Program-made: the position numbers and the translations under genes
The notes under the pieces: model-generated
The model's input: the letters and a program-made list of their open reading frames with translations, nothing else
The model's database searches: none
Told to the model about the DNA's origin: nothing
DNA from: UMGS1322 sp900550765
GTDB lineage: Bacteria; Bacillota; Clostridia; Christensenellales; QALW01
Assembly (NCBI GenBank): GCA_958448705.1
Contig: CAUDEY010000003.1
Coordinates: 81,887 to 145,886 of the forward strand
Direction of reading: 5' to 3'
Length of the DNA stretch: 64,000 nt
Shown here: positions 43,101-51,246 of the stretch, piece by piece
Layout of the letters: the number at the start of each line of letters is the position of its first letter
How positions within the stretch are numbered: the first letter of the stretch is position 1

Positions 43101-43302
43101 TCTCTTTACCGTAATTCTTTGTCTGCCTGTAAATTTAATTATCCGTCAGCTTTCGGGAATTGAATCCCTCACGGCATATCTGCCGCTGGCAGGCGGAATT
43201 ATCCTAATGCTGCTGAGCATGTTCTTTACCCTGATTGCCGGTCTCTTCCCGGCCATGATTGCGGCGAAAAAAGATCCCGTAGTTGCCCTGCGGACAGAAT
43301 AA
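40126..43302 (+). CDS. MacB-type ABC ATPase-permease fusion with very large extracytoplasmic domain
   Basis: Single 1058-residue polypeptide. Residues 1-225 are the ATPase: Walker A GPSGSGKTT at about 38-46, Q-loop FVFQSYNLIPHQ, signature MSGGQMQRVAIA, Walker B ILLADEPTGALD and switch His in VTHNPE. A first membrane helix follows at about 265-285. An outer domain of roughly 600 residues (about 290-910) is rich in helices with repeated EEL/AQ patterns. A C-terminal FtsX-type core has three membrane helices, with VLERTKEIGILRSIGASKRDI as its signature. MacB-type systems drive export or mechanotransmission rather than channel-type transport. It is coupled to a MarR regulator. The outer domain shows no recognised subdomain. 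Confidence 0.9.
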   Translation: MLQLKHIKKSYISDSFSQNALDDVSLSFRQNEFVAILGPSGSGKTTLLNIVGGLDQYTDGDLIINGKSTKQFTDSDWDSYRNHSIGFVFQSYNLIPHQSVLANVELALTLSGVSRKERRRRAKEALIQVGLGDQISKKPNQMSGGQMQRVAIARALVNNPDILLADEPTGALDSATSVQIMDLLKEVSKDRLVIMVTHNPELADQYANRIIRLKDGKITDDTHPFDSREESALPEKAKKTSMSFLTALSLSLNNLMTKKARTFLTSFAGSIGIIGIALILALSSGIKAYINEVQEETLSSYPIQIEAEQMDMGSLITSMMGTQDKSSHGTDAVYASSVMYDLANSMNNAQTKQNNLKKLKDFIEKENSPIKDYATTIQYSYDIPLNIYAKTAEDTYQKADIMEVFSSMTEGSSANMESLSMGFASYNTWAEILPGAEGEPVSEVIRSQYELIEGKWPEDKTDIILVLDKNNEITDITLHALGLKTTDEIVSDMLAARRGETIDQSVKSYSYEEILNLSFKLIAATDYYTDSDGDGIWEDLSENESAMEVIINNGLDLNICGIIRPLPDAVTSMGASLYYTSALTDYLIERTAASEVAKAQLAPENQNRDIFTGLPFVLENEQELTPEQQAEDLKNYFSQLSAVEKGEMYQKILAIPDAEILEDTVAKYMEQYPDRAALEEMIFTQYSEAAGIDEDSIRKFIADYSDEELRQMVETAIREMITAQYEKNAEEAISKIAAQPSAEELAALKAQITAQLTDRNAKTMYVVSQYTSFTAMPAESIMTYLFGLSDAELDAIVDDLATEAAKQLYTQYGSTDAGTAIQKVADAFDAYIPTLTTEQLSALYDDCMPPKTSDATRNDNLKLLGFADKESPSSINIYAATFADKDEIGAIIADYNTQAAEEDQITYTDYVALIMSSVTTIIDAISYVLIAFVSISLVVSSIMIGIITYISVLERTKEIGILRSIGASKRDISRVFNAETLIVGFASGAIGILFTVILCLPVNLIIRQLSGIESLTAYLPLAGGIILMLLSMFFTLIAGLFPAMIAAKKDPVVALRTE

Positions 43303-43314
43303 AAAACAACCTTT

Positions 43315-43344
43315 ACAGCGCAGGTTTCACTGCGCTGTTTTTTT
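43315..43344 (+). terminator. Terminator of MarR-ABC operon
   Basis: ACAGCGCAG / CTGCGCTGT stem, 6-nt loop, then seven T. Confidence 0.92.
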
Positions 43345-43393
43345 ATTCGCTATCCAAAACTATCTGCCATACTATCTTTCATACATTCGAGAG

Positions 43394-43558
43394 TCACAGC
43401 AGCATATTGTATTTTTTTAACTTCTTAGAATCTCCGGCAAAAGTCCGCGGGATGTCACTGCCGAGAACACCCTGCTGGAGCTTATACAGCCTGAACCGTC
43501 ATTCCTGGTCCAGCGCAGAAACAGAACTTTTTGTGAAAACGTTCATTCTTCTTGCCAT
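43394..43558 (-). pseudogene. Possible degenerate ORF with in-frame TGA, unknown
   Basis: A leftward frame from ATG 43558 encodes 19 residues to a TGA at 43499-43501. It then stays open for 34 more codons (RFRLYKLQQGVLGSDIPRTF and onward) to a TGA at 43394-43396. The second part has protein-like composition. No ribosome-binding site. Could be a gene remnant or chance. Confidence 0.2.
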
Positions 43559-43637
43559 GTTCCGCTATGATTATAAAAGAAAAGAATAAGTGCTCCCTGC
43601 AAAAAGACGGTGCTTATATACAAGCACCGTCCTTTCG

Positions 43638-43835
43638 TTAAATATCCAGCTCCGGCGGAGTATCCAATTCCTCGGAGATATATCGTCCATTCTTCTTGCG
43701 CTGCCGCACGCACTCAGAAAGCAAATATTCAATCTGCCCGTTTACCGAGCGGAAATCATCCTCTGCCCAGGCTGCTATAGCATTGTACAGCTTTTCCGAA
43801 AGCCGCAGCGGCACCTGTTTTTTCTCCCCTGCCAT
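43638..43835 (-). CDS. Small ribbon-helix-helix-like (Arc-type) protein paired with SPFH gene
   Basis: A 65-residue protein with a ribbon-helix-helix-like core: beta-strand KQVPLRLSEKL, helix LYNAIAAWAEDD, and the turn FRSVNGQIEYLLSECV typical of Arc/CopG-like proteins that bind DNA. The acidic C-terminal tail is short. The ATG lies 6 bp after the SPFH stop with no strong ribosome-binding site, so translation is probably coupled. The same SPFH plus RHH pair recurs in other Clostridia; function of the pair is not established. Confidence 0.75.
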   Translation of the reverse strand: MAGEKKQVPLRLSEKLYNAIAAWAEDDFRSVNGQIEYLLSECVRQRKKNGRYISEELDTPPELDI

Positions 43836-43841
43836 AAAGCA

Positions 43842-44858
43842 TCAATATAAGCTGCCGGAATTTACGACAGGCTGAGCATCGTGGTTGCCGCAAAGCACTA
43901 CCAGCAAGTTCGATACCATAGCTGCTTTCCGTTCCTCATCCAGCCCTACCACCTGGTTATGGCTCAACCGTTCAAGGGCCATTTCAACCATTCCCACTGC
44001 ACCGTCAACAATCATTTTTCTGGCGTCGATTATTGCCGAAGCCTGCTGCCGCTGCAGCATAACCGCCGCAATTTCCGGTGCATAGGCAAGATAGGTAATA
44101 CGCGCCTCTATGATCTCCAGCCCCGCCTGCTCTACCTTTTGCTGAATTTCATCCCGAATACGTGAAGCAACAATCTCGCTGGATCCGCGAAGACTTCCTT
44201 CATCGGCAATACCGTCACCAGTAGTATCTACATTCGGCGCAATATCATAGGGATAAATCCGCACGATATTCCGCAAGGCACTATCACACTGCAAAGAAAG
44301 ATACTCCTTAAAATTATCCACATGGAACACGGCTTTGGCCGTATCAATTACCCGCCAGGTCACCGCAATACCGATCTCCACGGGATTTCCCAAACAATCA
44401 TTGATTTTTTGCCGATTATTGTTCAGCGTCATAATCTTCAGGGAGATCTTACGGCTGATATTCTCTGCTGCAGCCGCTGAAGAAGAAGCATATACCACCG
44501 CGCTTTTAGGACTGCTGTCCACATCGCCGCTTTGATTCAGCTTTGTCTTGGCTGCAGGATTCACACTGGCACAGAAAGGATTTACAAAATAAAAGCCTTC
44601 ATTTTTCAGCGTCCCCACATATTTTCCGAACAGTGTAAGCACCAGTGCTTCCTGTGGTTTTAGCACCTTCAGTCCGCAAAACGGAATCCAGCCAAAGCTA
44701 ACCCACAAAATTCCTAACACAAACAATACTACCCCCAAGGCCTGATCCATCCAAAGTCCGCCTACAATCAATACCCCGATTCCCAGCAAATATAATGCTG
44801 CTATCAGAAGTAATGCCTGCATGCCGTTTTTCTTATTGTTTAAAATGATTTCCTCCAC
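43842..44858 (-). CDS. SPFH/Band 7 domain membrane protein
   Basis: A 338-residue membrane protein. Two hydrophobic segments lie near the N-terminus (ALLLIAALYLLGIGVLIVGG and ALGVVLFVLGILWVSFGW). An SPFH domain follows (LKPQEALVLTLFGKYVGTL onward, about 70-270) with a coiled-coil C-terminal region containing MLQRQQASAIIDARK. Such proteins form oligomeric membrane scaffolds. The GTG at 44858 was chosen (GAGGTGG 5 nt upstream, start EEIILNNKKNG as in relatives); a GTG nine bases earlier abuts the site. Confidence 0.85.
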   Translation of the reverse strand: MEEIILNNKKNGMQALLLIAALYLLGIGVLIVGGLWMDQALGVVLFVLGILWVSFGWIPFCGLKVLKPQEALVLTLFGKYVGTLKNEGFYFVNPFCASVNPAAKTKLNQSGDVDSSPKSAVVYASSSAAAAENISRKISLKIMTLNNNRQKINDCLGNPVEIGIAVTWRVIDTAKAVFHVDNFKEYLSLQCDSALRNIVRIYPYDIAPNVDTTGDGIADEGSLRGSSEIVASRIRDEIQQKVEQAGLEIIEARITYLAYAPEIAAVMLQRQQASAIIDARKMIVDGAVGMVEMALERLSHNQVVGLDEERKAAMVSNLLVVLCGNHDAQPVVNSGSLY

Positions 44859-44984
44859 ACTATCCACCTCTTTATTTTTTTGATATCAAAATCATATCAT
44901 ATAAATATTATTTTGTCAAGGCATGAAGAAAAATCTTTTTACCATTATTTGATCGGCTGCTGTTTAATTCCCAATCGAAAAAAC

Positions 44985-45011
44985 AAAAAAGCCGTTATCA
45001 AACGGCTTTTT
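44985..45011. terminator. Terminator of beta-propeller/CvpA operon
   Basis: AAAAAGCCGTT / AACGGCTTTTT stem with a 4-nt loop, T-rich on both strands, 7 bp past the stop at 45018. Confidence 0.88.
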
Positions 45012-45017
45012 CATATC

Positions 45018-46808
45018 TTACGATCCTTTCTGATTTTTTTGAAAACTTGCAATATACGCTACCGGATAATTTCCGTTTTCTCCATTATACATAATACTGA
45101 TAATAATTTCATCCGGCGTATTGGAGGCATAAAACACCGCGTTAATACTGGAAGCTTCTACTGTGGTTTCCCCCGTTTGAATATCATAACGGTTAATCTG
45201 ATAATAGAATTCCTCGTCTCCGGTCTCCAATATATAATAGACCGCGCTGTTATCACTGGAAATAAAGAATTCACTAGTAACGATATCCGCCAACACAAGC
45301 GTACTCTCTCCAGTAGCAATATCAACAAGATTCAAATCGCATACGGCCGTTTCATAGTCCTCGGTTATAACCGCTATTTTACTGCCGTCATTTGAAAGAG
45401 AAAACACCGCCCCTTTTTGTATTACTTTGATCTGATCGGTCGCAAGCGCATGCTGCACCACAACCTCCCATTCCTCTACAACATCGCAATAATACAGATA
45501 CCCGTCATCATAGACAAGATCCGATTCCACAATAATCTCCGCGTCCAGGACCCTGACCTCGCCGGTAGCTACATCATATTCCTTCAAAGAATATATGCTA
45601 TTGCCGCTGATAACATACAGCTTGGAGCCATCCTCATTCAAAGCAATTCCCAGAATCATCTCGCCCAAAGGCGGCTCTTCTTCCTGCCCGCCGATTACCG
45701 TAACAGCGCCCGTATCCGCACGATAAATACTGCAAAGTTCAATATCTCCGGCACGTTCAACATAGGCCAGCGTGCTGCCATCGGCCGAATACACCGCTTT
45801 AATAACGGTAGCAAGCTGCGCATCAAACAAAAGATGCCGGGCGCCAGCTTTATCTGCCGTATACAAATGGTCGATCTCGTTTTCCGTTTTTGCAAAAAGC
45901 GCCGTACTGCTTCCGGGAACCCAGCAAAGGAATCTGGCATCCGCAAAAAAGAGCGGCAGACTTGTTTTAGCACCGTCAATACTTAAAATTGATTCATTCA
46001 AAAGCGCAGCAGAATCCGTATTTTCGTTATACTTGGGTAATTCTCCAAAAGCGAGCTCCGTAAGGCGAAGGGTTTCGCCTTCTAACACACCGGTCAGCAG
46101 CTCATCCATTTTCTGCTGTGCCTCTTCCCGGCTTTTATATTTTTCACTGATCATCAAAACACTGATATTATCATCACAAAGCGTAGGAGTAAAACCGCAC
46201 GCAGGCATTTCCCCTGCCTGATATTCATAATACAGATCTGCTAAAAGATACCAACCGCCAGCTTGCGGCGTCTCCTCGATCTTCAGGGAAACAGTAAGCA
46301 CACCTTCGGGATCTTCACGGACCTGAAAAGTTACTGACTTTGCTAAATTCAGATAAAAAACTGTGTTGCCGCTGCCATCCTGCGGCAGCATCTGGAACAT
46401 CCCGCTGACAACGCCTGTCTCATCCACAGCCGTTCCCTTAATAACATAATCCCAATACATAAGCCCCTTCACCGTTACCACAAGTCTGAGGGGATCTGGC
46501 AAAAAAGCAATGGAATATTCCGGTACGCCGCAAGCGGTTACACCGCCTTCAGCCTCACTGCCTGCAACAAAAGAAAAGCTGATATCTACTGTTCCCTCCT
46601 GTCCGGAGGTTATGGCTATCTCATTCAGATTAGCGTCCGACTGCGGAGAACCGCCGGAAGTCGTCAATGTTGTTTGATTATACTTGTCTGGACGGTAACG
46701 CGTTTGTGCACTGCAAAAAACGGCCGTAAGCACCACAGCCAAAATCAGCACTGCAGCAACAGCACAGGCTATGATTTTTTTGATGCGCGTTCGTTCTTTT
46801 CTTTTCAC
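45018..46808 (-). CDS. Membrane-anchored TolB/WD-like beta-propeller protein
   Basis: A 596-residue protein not assigned to a named family. One N-terminal membrane helix (IIACAVAAVLILAVVLTAVF, about 12-31) follows a basic start, so the rest is extracytoplasmic. Residues about 60-220 form a beta-rich domain. Residues about 290-590 hold repeated propeller-like blades (YSADGSTLAYVER, LNEDGSKLYVIS, LSNDGSKIAVIT, SSDNSAVYYIL). The GTG start has AAGGAG upstream with an 11-nt gap. It is the third gene of DUF5711-cvpA-propeller. A sensing or scaffold role in the envelope is inference. Confidence 0.7.
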   Translation of the reverse strand: MKRKERTRIKKIIACAVAAVLILAVVLTAVFCSAQTRYRPDKYNQTTLTTSGGSPQSDANLNEIAITSGQEGTVDISFSFVAGSEAEGGVTACGVPEYSIAFLPDPLRLVVTVKGLMYWDYVIKGTAVDETGVVSGMFQMLPQDGSGNTVFYLNLAKSVTFQVREDPEGVLTVSLKIEETPQAGGWYLLADLYYEYQAGEMPACGFTPTLCDDNISVLMISEKYKSREEAQQKMDELLTGVLEGETLRLTELAFGELPKYNENTDSAALLNESILSIDGAKTSLPLFFADARFLCWVPGSSTALFAKTENEIDHLYTADKAGARHLLFDAQLATVIKAVYSADGSTLAYVERAGDIELCSIYRADTGAVTVIGGQEEEPPLGEMILGIALNEDGSKLYVISGNSIYSLKEYDVATGEVRVLDAEIIVESDLVYDDGYLYYCDVVEEWEVVVQHALATDQIKVIQKGAVFSLSNDGSKIAVITEDYETAVCDLNLVDIATGESTLVLADIVTSEFFISSDNSAVYYILETGDEEFYYQINRYDIQTGETTVEASSINAVFYASNTPDEIIISIMYNGENGNYPVAYIASFQKNQKGS

Positions 46809-46829
46809 GTTTCAACAAGCTCCTTACTT

Positions 46830-47537
46830 TTAAAGTACAGATTTTAAAACATTGAATATAATATTCCCATTAAAAAATAATCGTCCCAAGAACGAACTCT
46901 GTATTAAATTATTGAAGTTCTCCAGCGGCAGAACTGACATTGCAATAGGCACAATGGCAAAGATAATACACACAAATACCGCTGCCTGCAAGATTCCTAC
47001 GCCGCCGCCAAGCAGGCTGTCAAATTGTTTCAATACAGGCAAATGCACCACATGATCTACCAGACCGATAACAAATATAGAAATCAGCCGTACGGCAATA
47101 AAAATAATCAAAAAACTGATCAAGCTCAAGCTCAGGTTGATAATGGTCTGATTAAAATAATCACTCATCGTCGTAATTCCCTGATCGGCAAATACCTGAT
47201 TCAGGATATTATCATTCATCATCTCTGCTATAGGCTTGGGCAGATTGGAAGTATTGATGATCTCCGTAATCCTTTCGCTGCTGAGTGTATTGATATCTAC
47301 GTTAGCAACTGTCATATCACTGAGTTTTTCAACCCCAGCAGTAAAATAGAGCAGCGTATTATCAAAATTGGTCTTTTGAAGAATAAAAGAAGCTAATGAA
47401 CTGTACCCGGCAAAAGATATAATCCACGCCAGAACATACGAAGCCACATTCAGCACCGTTACCAAAAAACCACGGTACCAGCCGATTAAAAACCCTATCG
47501 CCAATAAAATAATAATGCCCAAATCTACAATATTCAC
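46830..47537 (-). CDS. CvpA family membrane protein
   Basis: A 235-residue membrane protein with about four hydrophobic segments. The N-terminus NIVDLGIIILLAIGFLIGWYRGF is the CvpA signature. A long outer loop (about 50-110, with many Asn and Thr) precedes LLGGGVGILQAAVFVCIIFAI. CvpA family members are linked to colicin V production and envelope homeostasis. The GTG start has AAGGAGG 8 nt upstream. It sits between DUF5711 and a beta-propeller gene, a recurring clostridial arrangement. Confidence 0.88.
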   Translation of the reverse strand: MNIVDLGIIILLAIGFLIGWYRGFLVTVLNVASYVLAWIISFAGYSSLASFILQKTNFDNTLLYFTAGVEKLSDMTVANVDINTLSSERITEIINTSNLPKPIAEMMNDNILNQVFADQGITTMSDYFNQTIINLSLSLISFLIIFIAVRLISIFVIGLVDHVVHLPVLKQFDSLLGGGVGILQAAVFVCIIFAIVPIAMSVLPLENFNNLIQSSFLGRLFFNGNIIFNVLKSVL

Positions 47538-47550
47538 AAGTACATCCTCC

Positions 47551-48639
47551 TTAATCGGGTATATTATACCGGTACATAGCGCCGTCAGATTCTACAATAA
47601 CATAACCGCTGCCCTGAATCAGCCGCTCCACCTTCAGCGGCAGCCGATACTTAACCGTCTTTCCGCTGGAAGGTTTAAACCGATACATAAAATAACTGCT
47701 GAATCCGTAATAATTCTTTTGTGACACCACCGCATAATTCAGCTTTTCTTCACATTCGATATTCATAACCTTACCGCCGCCGATCGCTTTTAGCCGCCCA
47801 TCGCTCATCAGCAGCATATGAACATCCTTTTTCATTTTTCCGCAAGCGATCACATCAAAGCCGTTTACTGTGTAATCCAGATTAACCGAACCCGTATAAT
47901 CGCAATCCCGCACCATAATTTTTTCCGTACCGAAAATATAACACAGATTTTCATCAAATACCGCATTATAGATCATTTGATTATCTACCTCAAACGTAAC
48001 AGTCTGTTTTTTTTCCGTATCATATTTATAGGTAGAAAGCTGATACTTAGGATAGTATCCCGAATTTTCTACTGCAATAACCCAAACACTGTTGCCGGCG
48101 CCGTAAACTCCGAACCGAATATTGGTACAATTACTGTTGGAGGTGATTCGATCAATTTCTTCTCCCGTACTATTCAAAATAATCGTATCATCCGAAGAAC
48201 TCAAACTTACAGCAATCAATTTTTCTCCCATGGCTACGGCAGCAATAGAATTCTCGAACTCCTTGGAAAATTCTAATATTCCCTCCTGATTGATTACCTG
48301 AAGCTTTTTTCCCACGCAAACGCCAAGCTTAGTTTCCCCGGCATACAATGCCATACCGTCCACAGTACCGGAGAATCCCCACATAACTTCTCCGCGGTCA
48401 TCCAAATAATAAATACAATTCTCCGTATCATCAATATAAGCAATGCCTCCGGCAAAAACAGTAAAATTACTTTCGGCGTGAATCGGCAGCAGCTTAAAAT
48501 CACTCAATTTAATACTTTTTTCACTCCTGCCAAATACCACTGTTAACAGTACAATAACCAATAAAATAACAATTGCACCTATCAGAAAGGGCAAGTAATT
48601 TAAAAGGTCAAATCTTTTGCGTTTTTTTACCCGCTGCAT
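47551..48639 (-). CDS. DUF5711 family membrane-anchored beta-propeller protein
   Basis: A 362-residue protein. Basic start, one membrane helix (YLPFLIGAIVILLVIVLLTVV, about 15-35), then an extracytoplasmic beta-propeller with blades such as GGIAYIDDTENCIYYLDDRG and MLLMSDGRLKAIGGG. The ATG at 48639 has GCGGAGG 5 nt upstream; an ATG 36 bases earlier lacks a site. Followed 13 bp later by cvpA. Function unknown. Confidence 0.78.
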   Translation of the reverse strand: MQRVKKRKRFDLLNYLPFLIGAIVILLVIVLLTVVFGRSEKSIKLSDFKLLPIHAESNFTVFAGGIAYIDDTENCIYYLDDRGEVMWGFSGTVDGMALYAGETKLGVCVGKKLQVINQEGILEFSKEFENSIAAVAMGEKLIAVSLSSSDDTIILNSTGEEIDRITSNSNCTNIRFGVYGAGNSVWVIAVENSGYYPKYQLSTYKYDTEKKQTVTFEVDNQMIYNAVFDENLCYIFGTEKIMVRDCDYTGSVNLDYTVNGFDVIACGKMKKDVHMLLMSDGRLKAIGGGKVMNIECEEKLNYAVVSQKNYYGFSSYFMYRFKPSSGKTVKYRLPLKVERLIQGSGYVIVESDGAMYRYNIPD

Positions 48640-48746
48640 GTGATCCTCCGCTTGTGCTGCCGCAGATACGGCCATACTTATAATATATTATAACACAAAA
48701 CAAAATAAAACAAAAGAAAAATATAACATTGCCTCAACGAGCAAAA

Positions 48747-48776
48747 AAGCGGCTCAGTTTCCGTACTGAACCGCTT
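48747..48776 (-). terminator. Terminator of secreted glycosidase gene
   Basis: AAGCGGTTCAGT / ACTGAGCCGCTT stem on the leftward strand (one G-T pair) followed by TTTTTT. Confidence 0.82.
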
Positions 48777-48791
48777 CTGCAGCACAACTCT

Positions 48792-51224
48792 CTATTCCTC
48801 CTCAAGCTCTGTGACCCGATAAGCTTCTATCGCACCTTTTACCGCATCCAGAACACTGGTATCTGCTATAGGAGTGCCGCTTTCATCAACCAGCAAATTT
48901 CCGTTAGCATCAAATTTCAATGTAGGACACAGATATCCTCCCTCATCATGCTCATTCCAGCCATAGATAAGGATCGTATTGGCAGCTGTGGCCTCCGGAT
49001 TTTCCTTTACCCATGTCAATGTCTGCGAAACGCCTTGTGCAATCTCTGCGGGCGTTCCTTTTCGCGTATACTGCCAATTATAATCTCCCGTCCAGCTTAC
49101 TCCGGTTTTAATACGCGGAAGCTGATATCTGCCGGCCGTTGCCAATGGTATACACTGAATTTGCTGTTCATACGCAGCATAGCTCTGATTATAACTATAA
49201 TTCTTTTGCAAAAGCTGCGCAAAGCTATTACTGTACGCCGTCCCCGGAATTGAAGATGCACAAGATAGATCATTATAAGCATACCGATTCAGGCTTTCGG
49301 CCATAATGCTGCTGCCGCTGCTATTCGCTGTAGCTCTTTCACTCTCGCTGATAGAATAGCTTACCGAATATCTTGAAAGAGCATCAAACCCTTGACTTCT
49401 ATATCCGTCAACCAGAGAACGCCCCAAAGTGCTTCCATCCATAGCAACACAGTACAGATCCTGAATCGCACGGTATTTTTGCGGATTAAGCTGATGAAGA
49501 TATGCCATATAAAAAATTGCCTCATTTAAAATATACTGCAGTTCATTCTCTGTTAAGAAGTTCATAGCATCATAAAAGTAAACGATCGGTCTCGGTCCGG
49601 TTGCACTCATAACTGTTAAATAGCTATCCTGTGCCATGGCCTGATAAAGTTCCTTATGCTCCACTGGGATCGCCGCCAATTTTTCCTGACTAGTGGAAAA
49701 AGAACTGATATCCACAGCATTGCCAAAATGTCCTCGTTCTAAGATCGCACACATTTTCAGCTGCTCACCTGAAACATAACCGTTTACCGCTACATGCGCT
49801 TTTCTGGGAAGAGACATTTTATCTGCGCTCTTATACCACAGATAAGCAAAATAATCAATACCGGCATTCAATGCATAAGCGGCCTCTTCCTCCCAGGCAA
49901 CACCGTAATCATATTGAATGGTCTTTGATGCAAGCGTGGAAGAGGTTACATCATCGATCTCATACGTTTTTCCCGTAAGCGCATAAACCGATGGAATTTT
50001 AAGGCTAACATCGCCGCTTACAGGTGTTCTGGGGCGTGCATAATAAGGTGCCTGATATGGATAATAGCTAAGCGTTCTGGCCACCTGATCGGCAACGCTG
50101 TAAGAGGATGGATTCTGGCTGGTTGCAAAGTATGCGTCCCAGCGTATCGCACCTATACTGGTTCTTTCCGGCCGCTGTATGGAAGGATCCGGCACAGGCA
50201 GGGATGCATAATCTACCGTATGAACAAGACTGCAGGCATCTACAATGAAATCATATTCATTCGTTGTAGTTCCGTTCCAATAAAATTCCACATAAGATAT
50301 CTCATCGGTATAAAGAAAAAAGTTAACTTCAAAATACTGATAGGCATTCGTAAGCGTTTTATAATTAGAACTTTTATAGCTTGCACTGCCATCCGATGCT
50401 ACGATCTTTATCACCAAGGCAAGATTCGGCATATACGTTCCGCTGCCCTTTAAATAACAGGAAGCTTTATACCATCCGCTGCCGGCTTCTTTCATGGCCT
50501 GTGTAACATTCTGTTTTACGCTCACCCACTGATTTTGACCCCGTTTTTTTATCAGCATAGCGGCATTGTCGCCGTCATAAGCATTAGTACTTACACTAAT
50601 CTGTGTAGGAGAGGCAGAACTCCAATAAGCAGTCTGATTTTCGAAGCTTGCATTTACAAGAAGATTATTCCCCAAAGACGGGTATTCTCCAATTCGTTCC
50701 AGCCTGCATGCGTCTGTAAGAAAATCATATTCTGCCGTCTGCGTACTGTACCAATAGAATTCTACATAAGATAACTGCGTGGTATCCAGATAAAAATCAA
50801 CTTCAAAATATTGATATGTATTTGTCAATGTTTTATAAGAGGATCCCTTATAGACAGCACTGCCGTCGGTATTCACGATTTTTATCATCAGTGCAAGATT
50901 GGGCATATACGTTCCGCTGCCCTTCAAATAACAGGAAGCTTTATACCGTCCGCTGCCGCTGTCACGGATAGCCTGTGTGATATGCTGCTGCGCACTCACC
51001 CACTGATTGGATCCGCGTTTTTTTATCAGCATAGCCGCATCATCGCCATCATAAGCATCTGTGCTGGCACTAATCTGTGTGGAAGACCCAACGTTCCATC
51101 CAAAGGTTCCCTGTGTAAAGCTGGGGTTCACAAGAATATTATTTTCCACCCAAGCAAAGGACACCATTTGCACACATGAAAGAACCATGACTACCGTAAT
51201 ACAAAAAGCAATCATCTTTTTCAT
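48792..51224 (-). CDS. Secreted GH99/GH71-like glycoside hydrolase with two carbohydrate-binding modules
   Basis: An 810-residue exported protein. Signal peptide at residues 1-25 (IAFCITVVMVLSCVQM core, cleavage near SFA). Two tandem jelly-roll modules follow (about 29-177 and 186-335), each starting NxLVNxSF and containing AAMLIKKRG and WYKASCYLKGSGTYMPNLAL-like blocks, as in CBM4/9/22 family modules. The catalytic part (about 355-805) resembles GH99-like barrels: GAIRWDAYFA at the start, AYALNAGIDYFAYLWY in the middle, ILIYGWNEHDEGGYLCPTL near the end. The substrate is likely an alpha-linked glycan such as mannan, but this is uncertain. ATG preferred over TTG three bases earlier; AGGAGG lies 8 nt upstream. 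Confidence 0.8.
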   Translation of the reverse strand: MKKMIAFCITVVMVLSCVQMVSFAWVENNILVNPSFTQGTFGWNVGSSTQISASTDAYDGDDAAMLIKKRGSNQWVSAQQHITQAIRDSGSGRYKASCYLKGSGTYMPNLALMIKIVNTDGSAVYKGSSYKTLTNTYQYFEVDFYLDTTQLSYVEFYWYSTQTAEYDFLTDACRLERIGEYPSLGNNLLVNASFENQTAYWSSASPTQISVSTNAYDGDNAAMLIKKRGQNQWVSVKQNVTQAMKEAGSGWYKASCYLKGSGTYMPNLALVIKIVASDGSASYKSSNYKTLTNAYQYFEVNFFLYTDEISYVEFYWNGTTTNEYDFIVDACSLVHTVDYASLPVPDPSIQRPERTSIGAIRWDAYFATSQNPSSYSVADQVARTLSYYPYQAPYYARPRTPVSGDVSLKIPSVYALTGKTYEIDDVTSSTLASKTIQYDYGVAWEEEAAYALNAGIDYFAYLWYKSADKMSLPRKAHVAVNGYVSGEQLKMCAILERGHFGNAVDISSFSTSQEKLAAIPVEHKELYQAMAQDSYLTVMSATGPRPIVYFYDAMNFLTENELQYILNEAIFYMAYLHQLNPQKYRAIQDLYCVAMDGSTLGRSLVDGYRSQGFDALSRYSVSYSISESERATANSSGSSIMAESLNRYAYNDLSCASSIPGTAYSNSFAQLLQKNYSYNQSYAAYEQQIQCIPLATAGRYQLPRIKTGVSWTGDYNWQYTRKGTPAEIAQGVSQTLTWVKENPEATAANTILIYGWNEHDEGGYLCPTLKFDANGNLLVDESGTPIADTSVLDAVKGAIEAYRVTELEEE
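50220..50669 (-). repeat. Carbohydrate-binding module copy 2
   Basis: Encodes the second of two homologous modules in the glycosidase. It shares long identical peptides with copy 1 (KGSGTYMPNLAL, KTLTN-YQYFEV, YVEFYW). Product of internal duplication. Confidence 0.8.
50694..51140 (-). repeat. Carbohydrate-binding module copy 1
   Basis: First module copy. The two copies are about 150 residues each and adjacent; visual comparison suggests more than half of positions identical, suggesting a fairly recent duplication. Confidence 0.8.
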
Positions 51225-51246
51225 CAAGCATTCCTCCTAAAATTTC

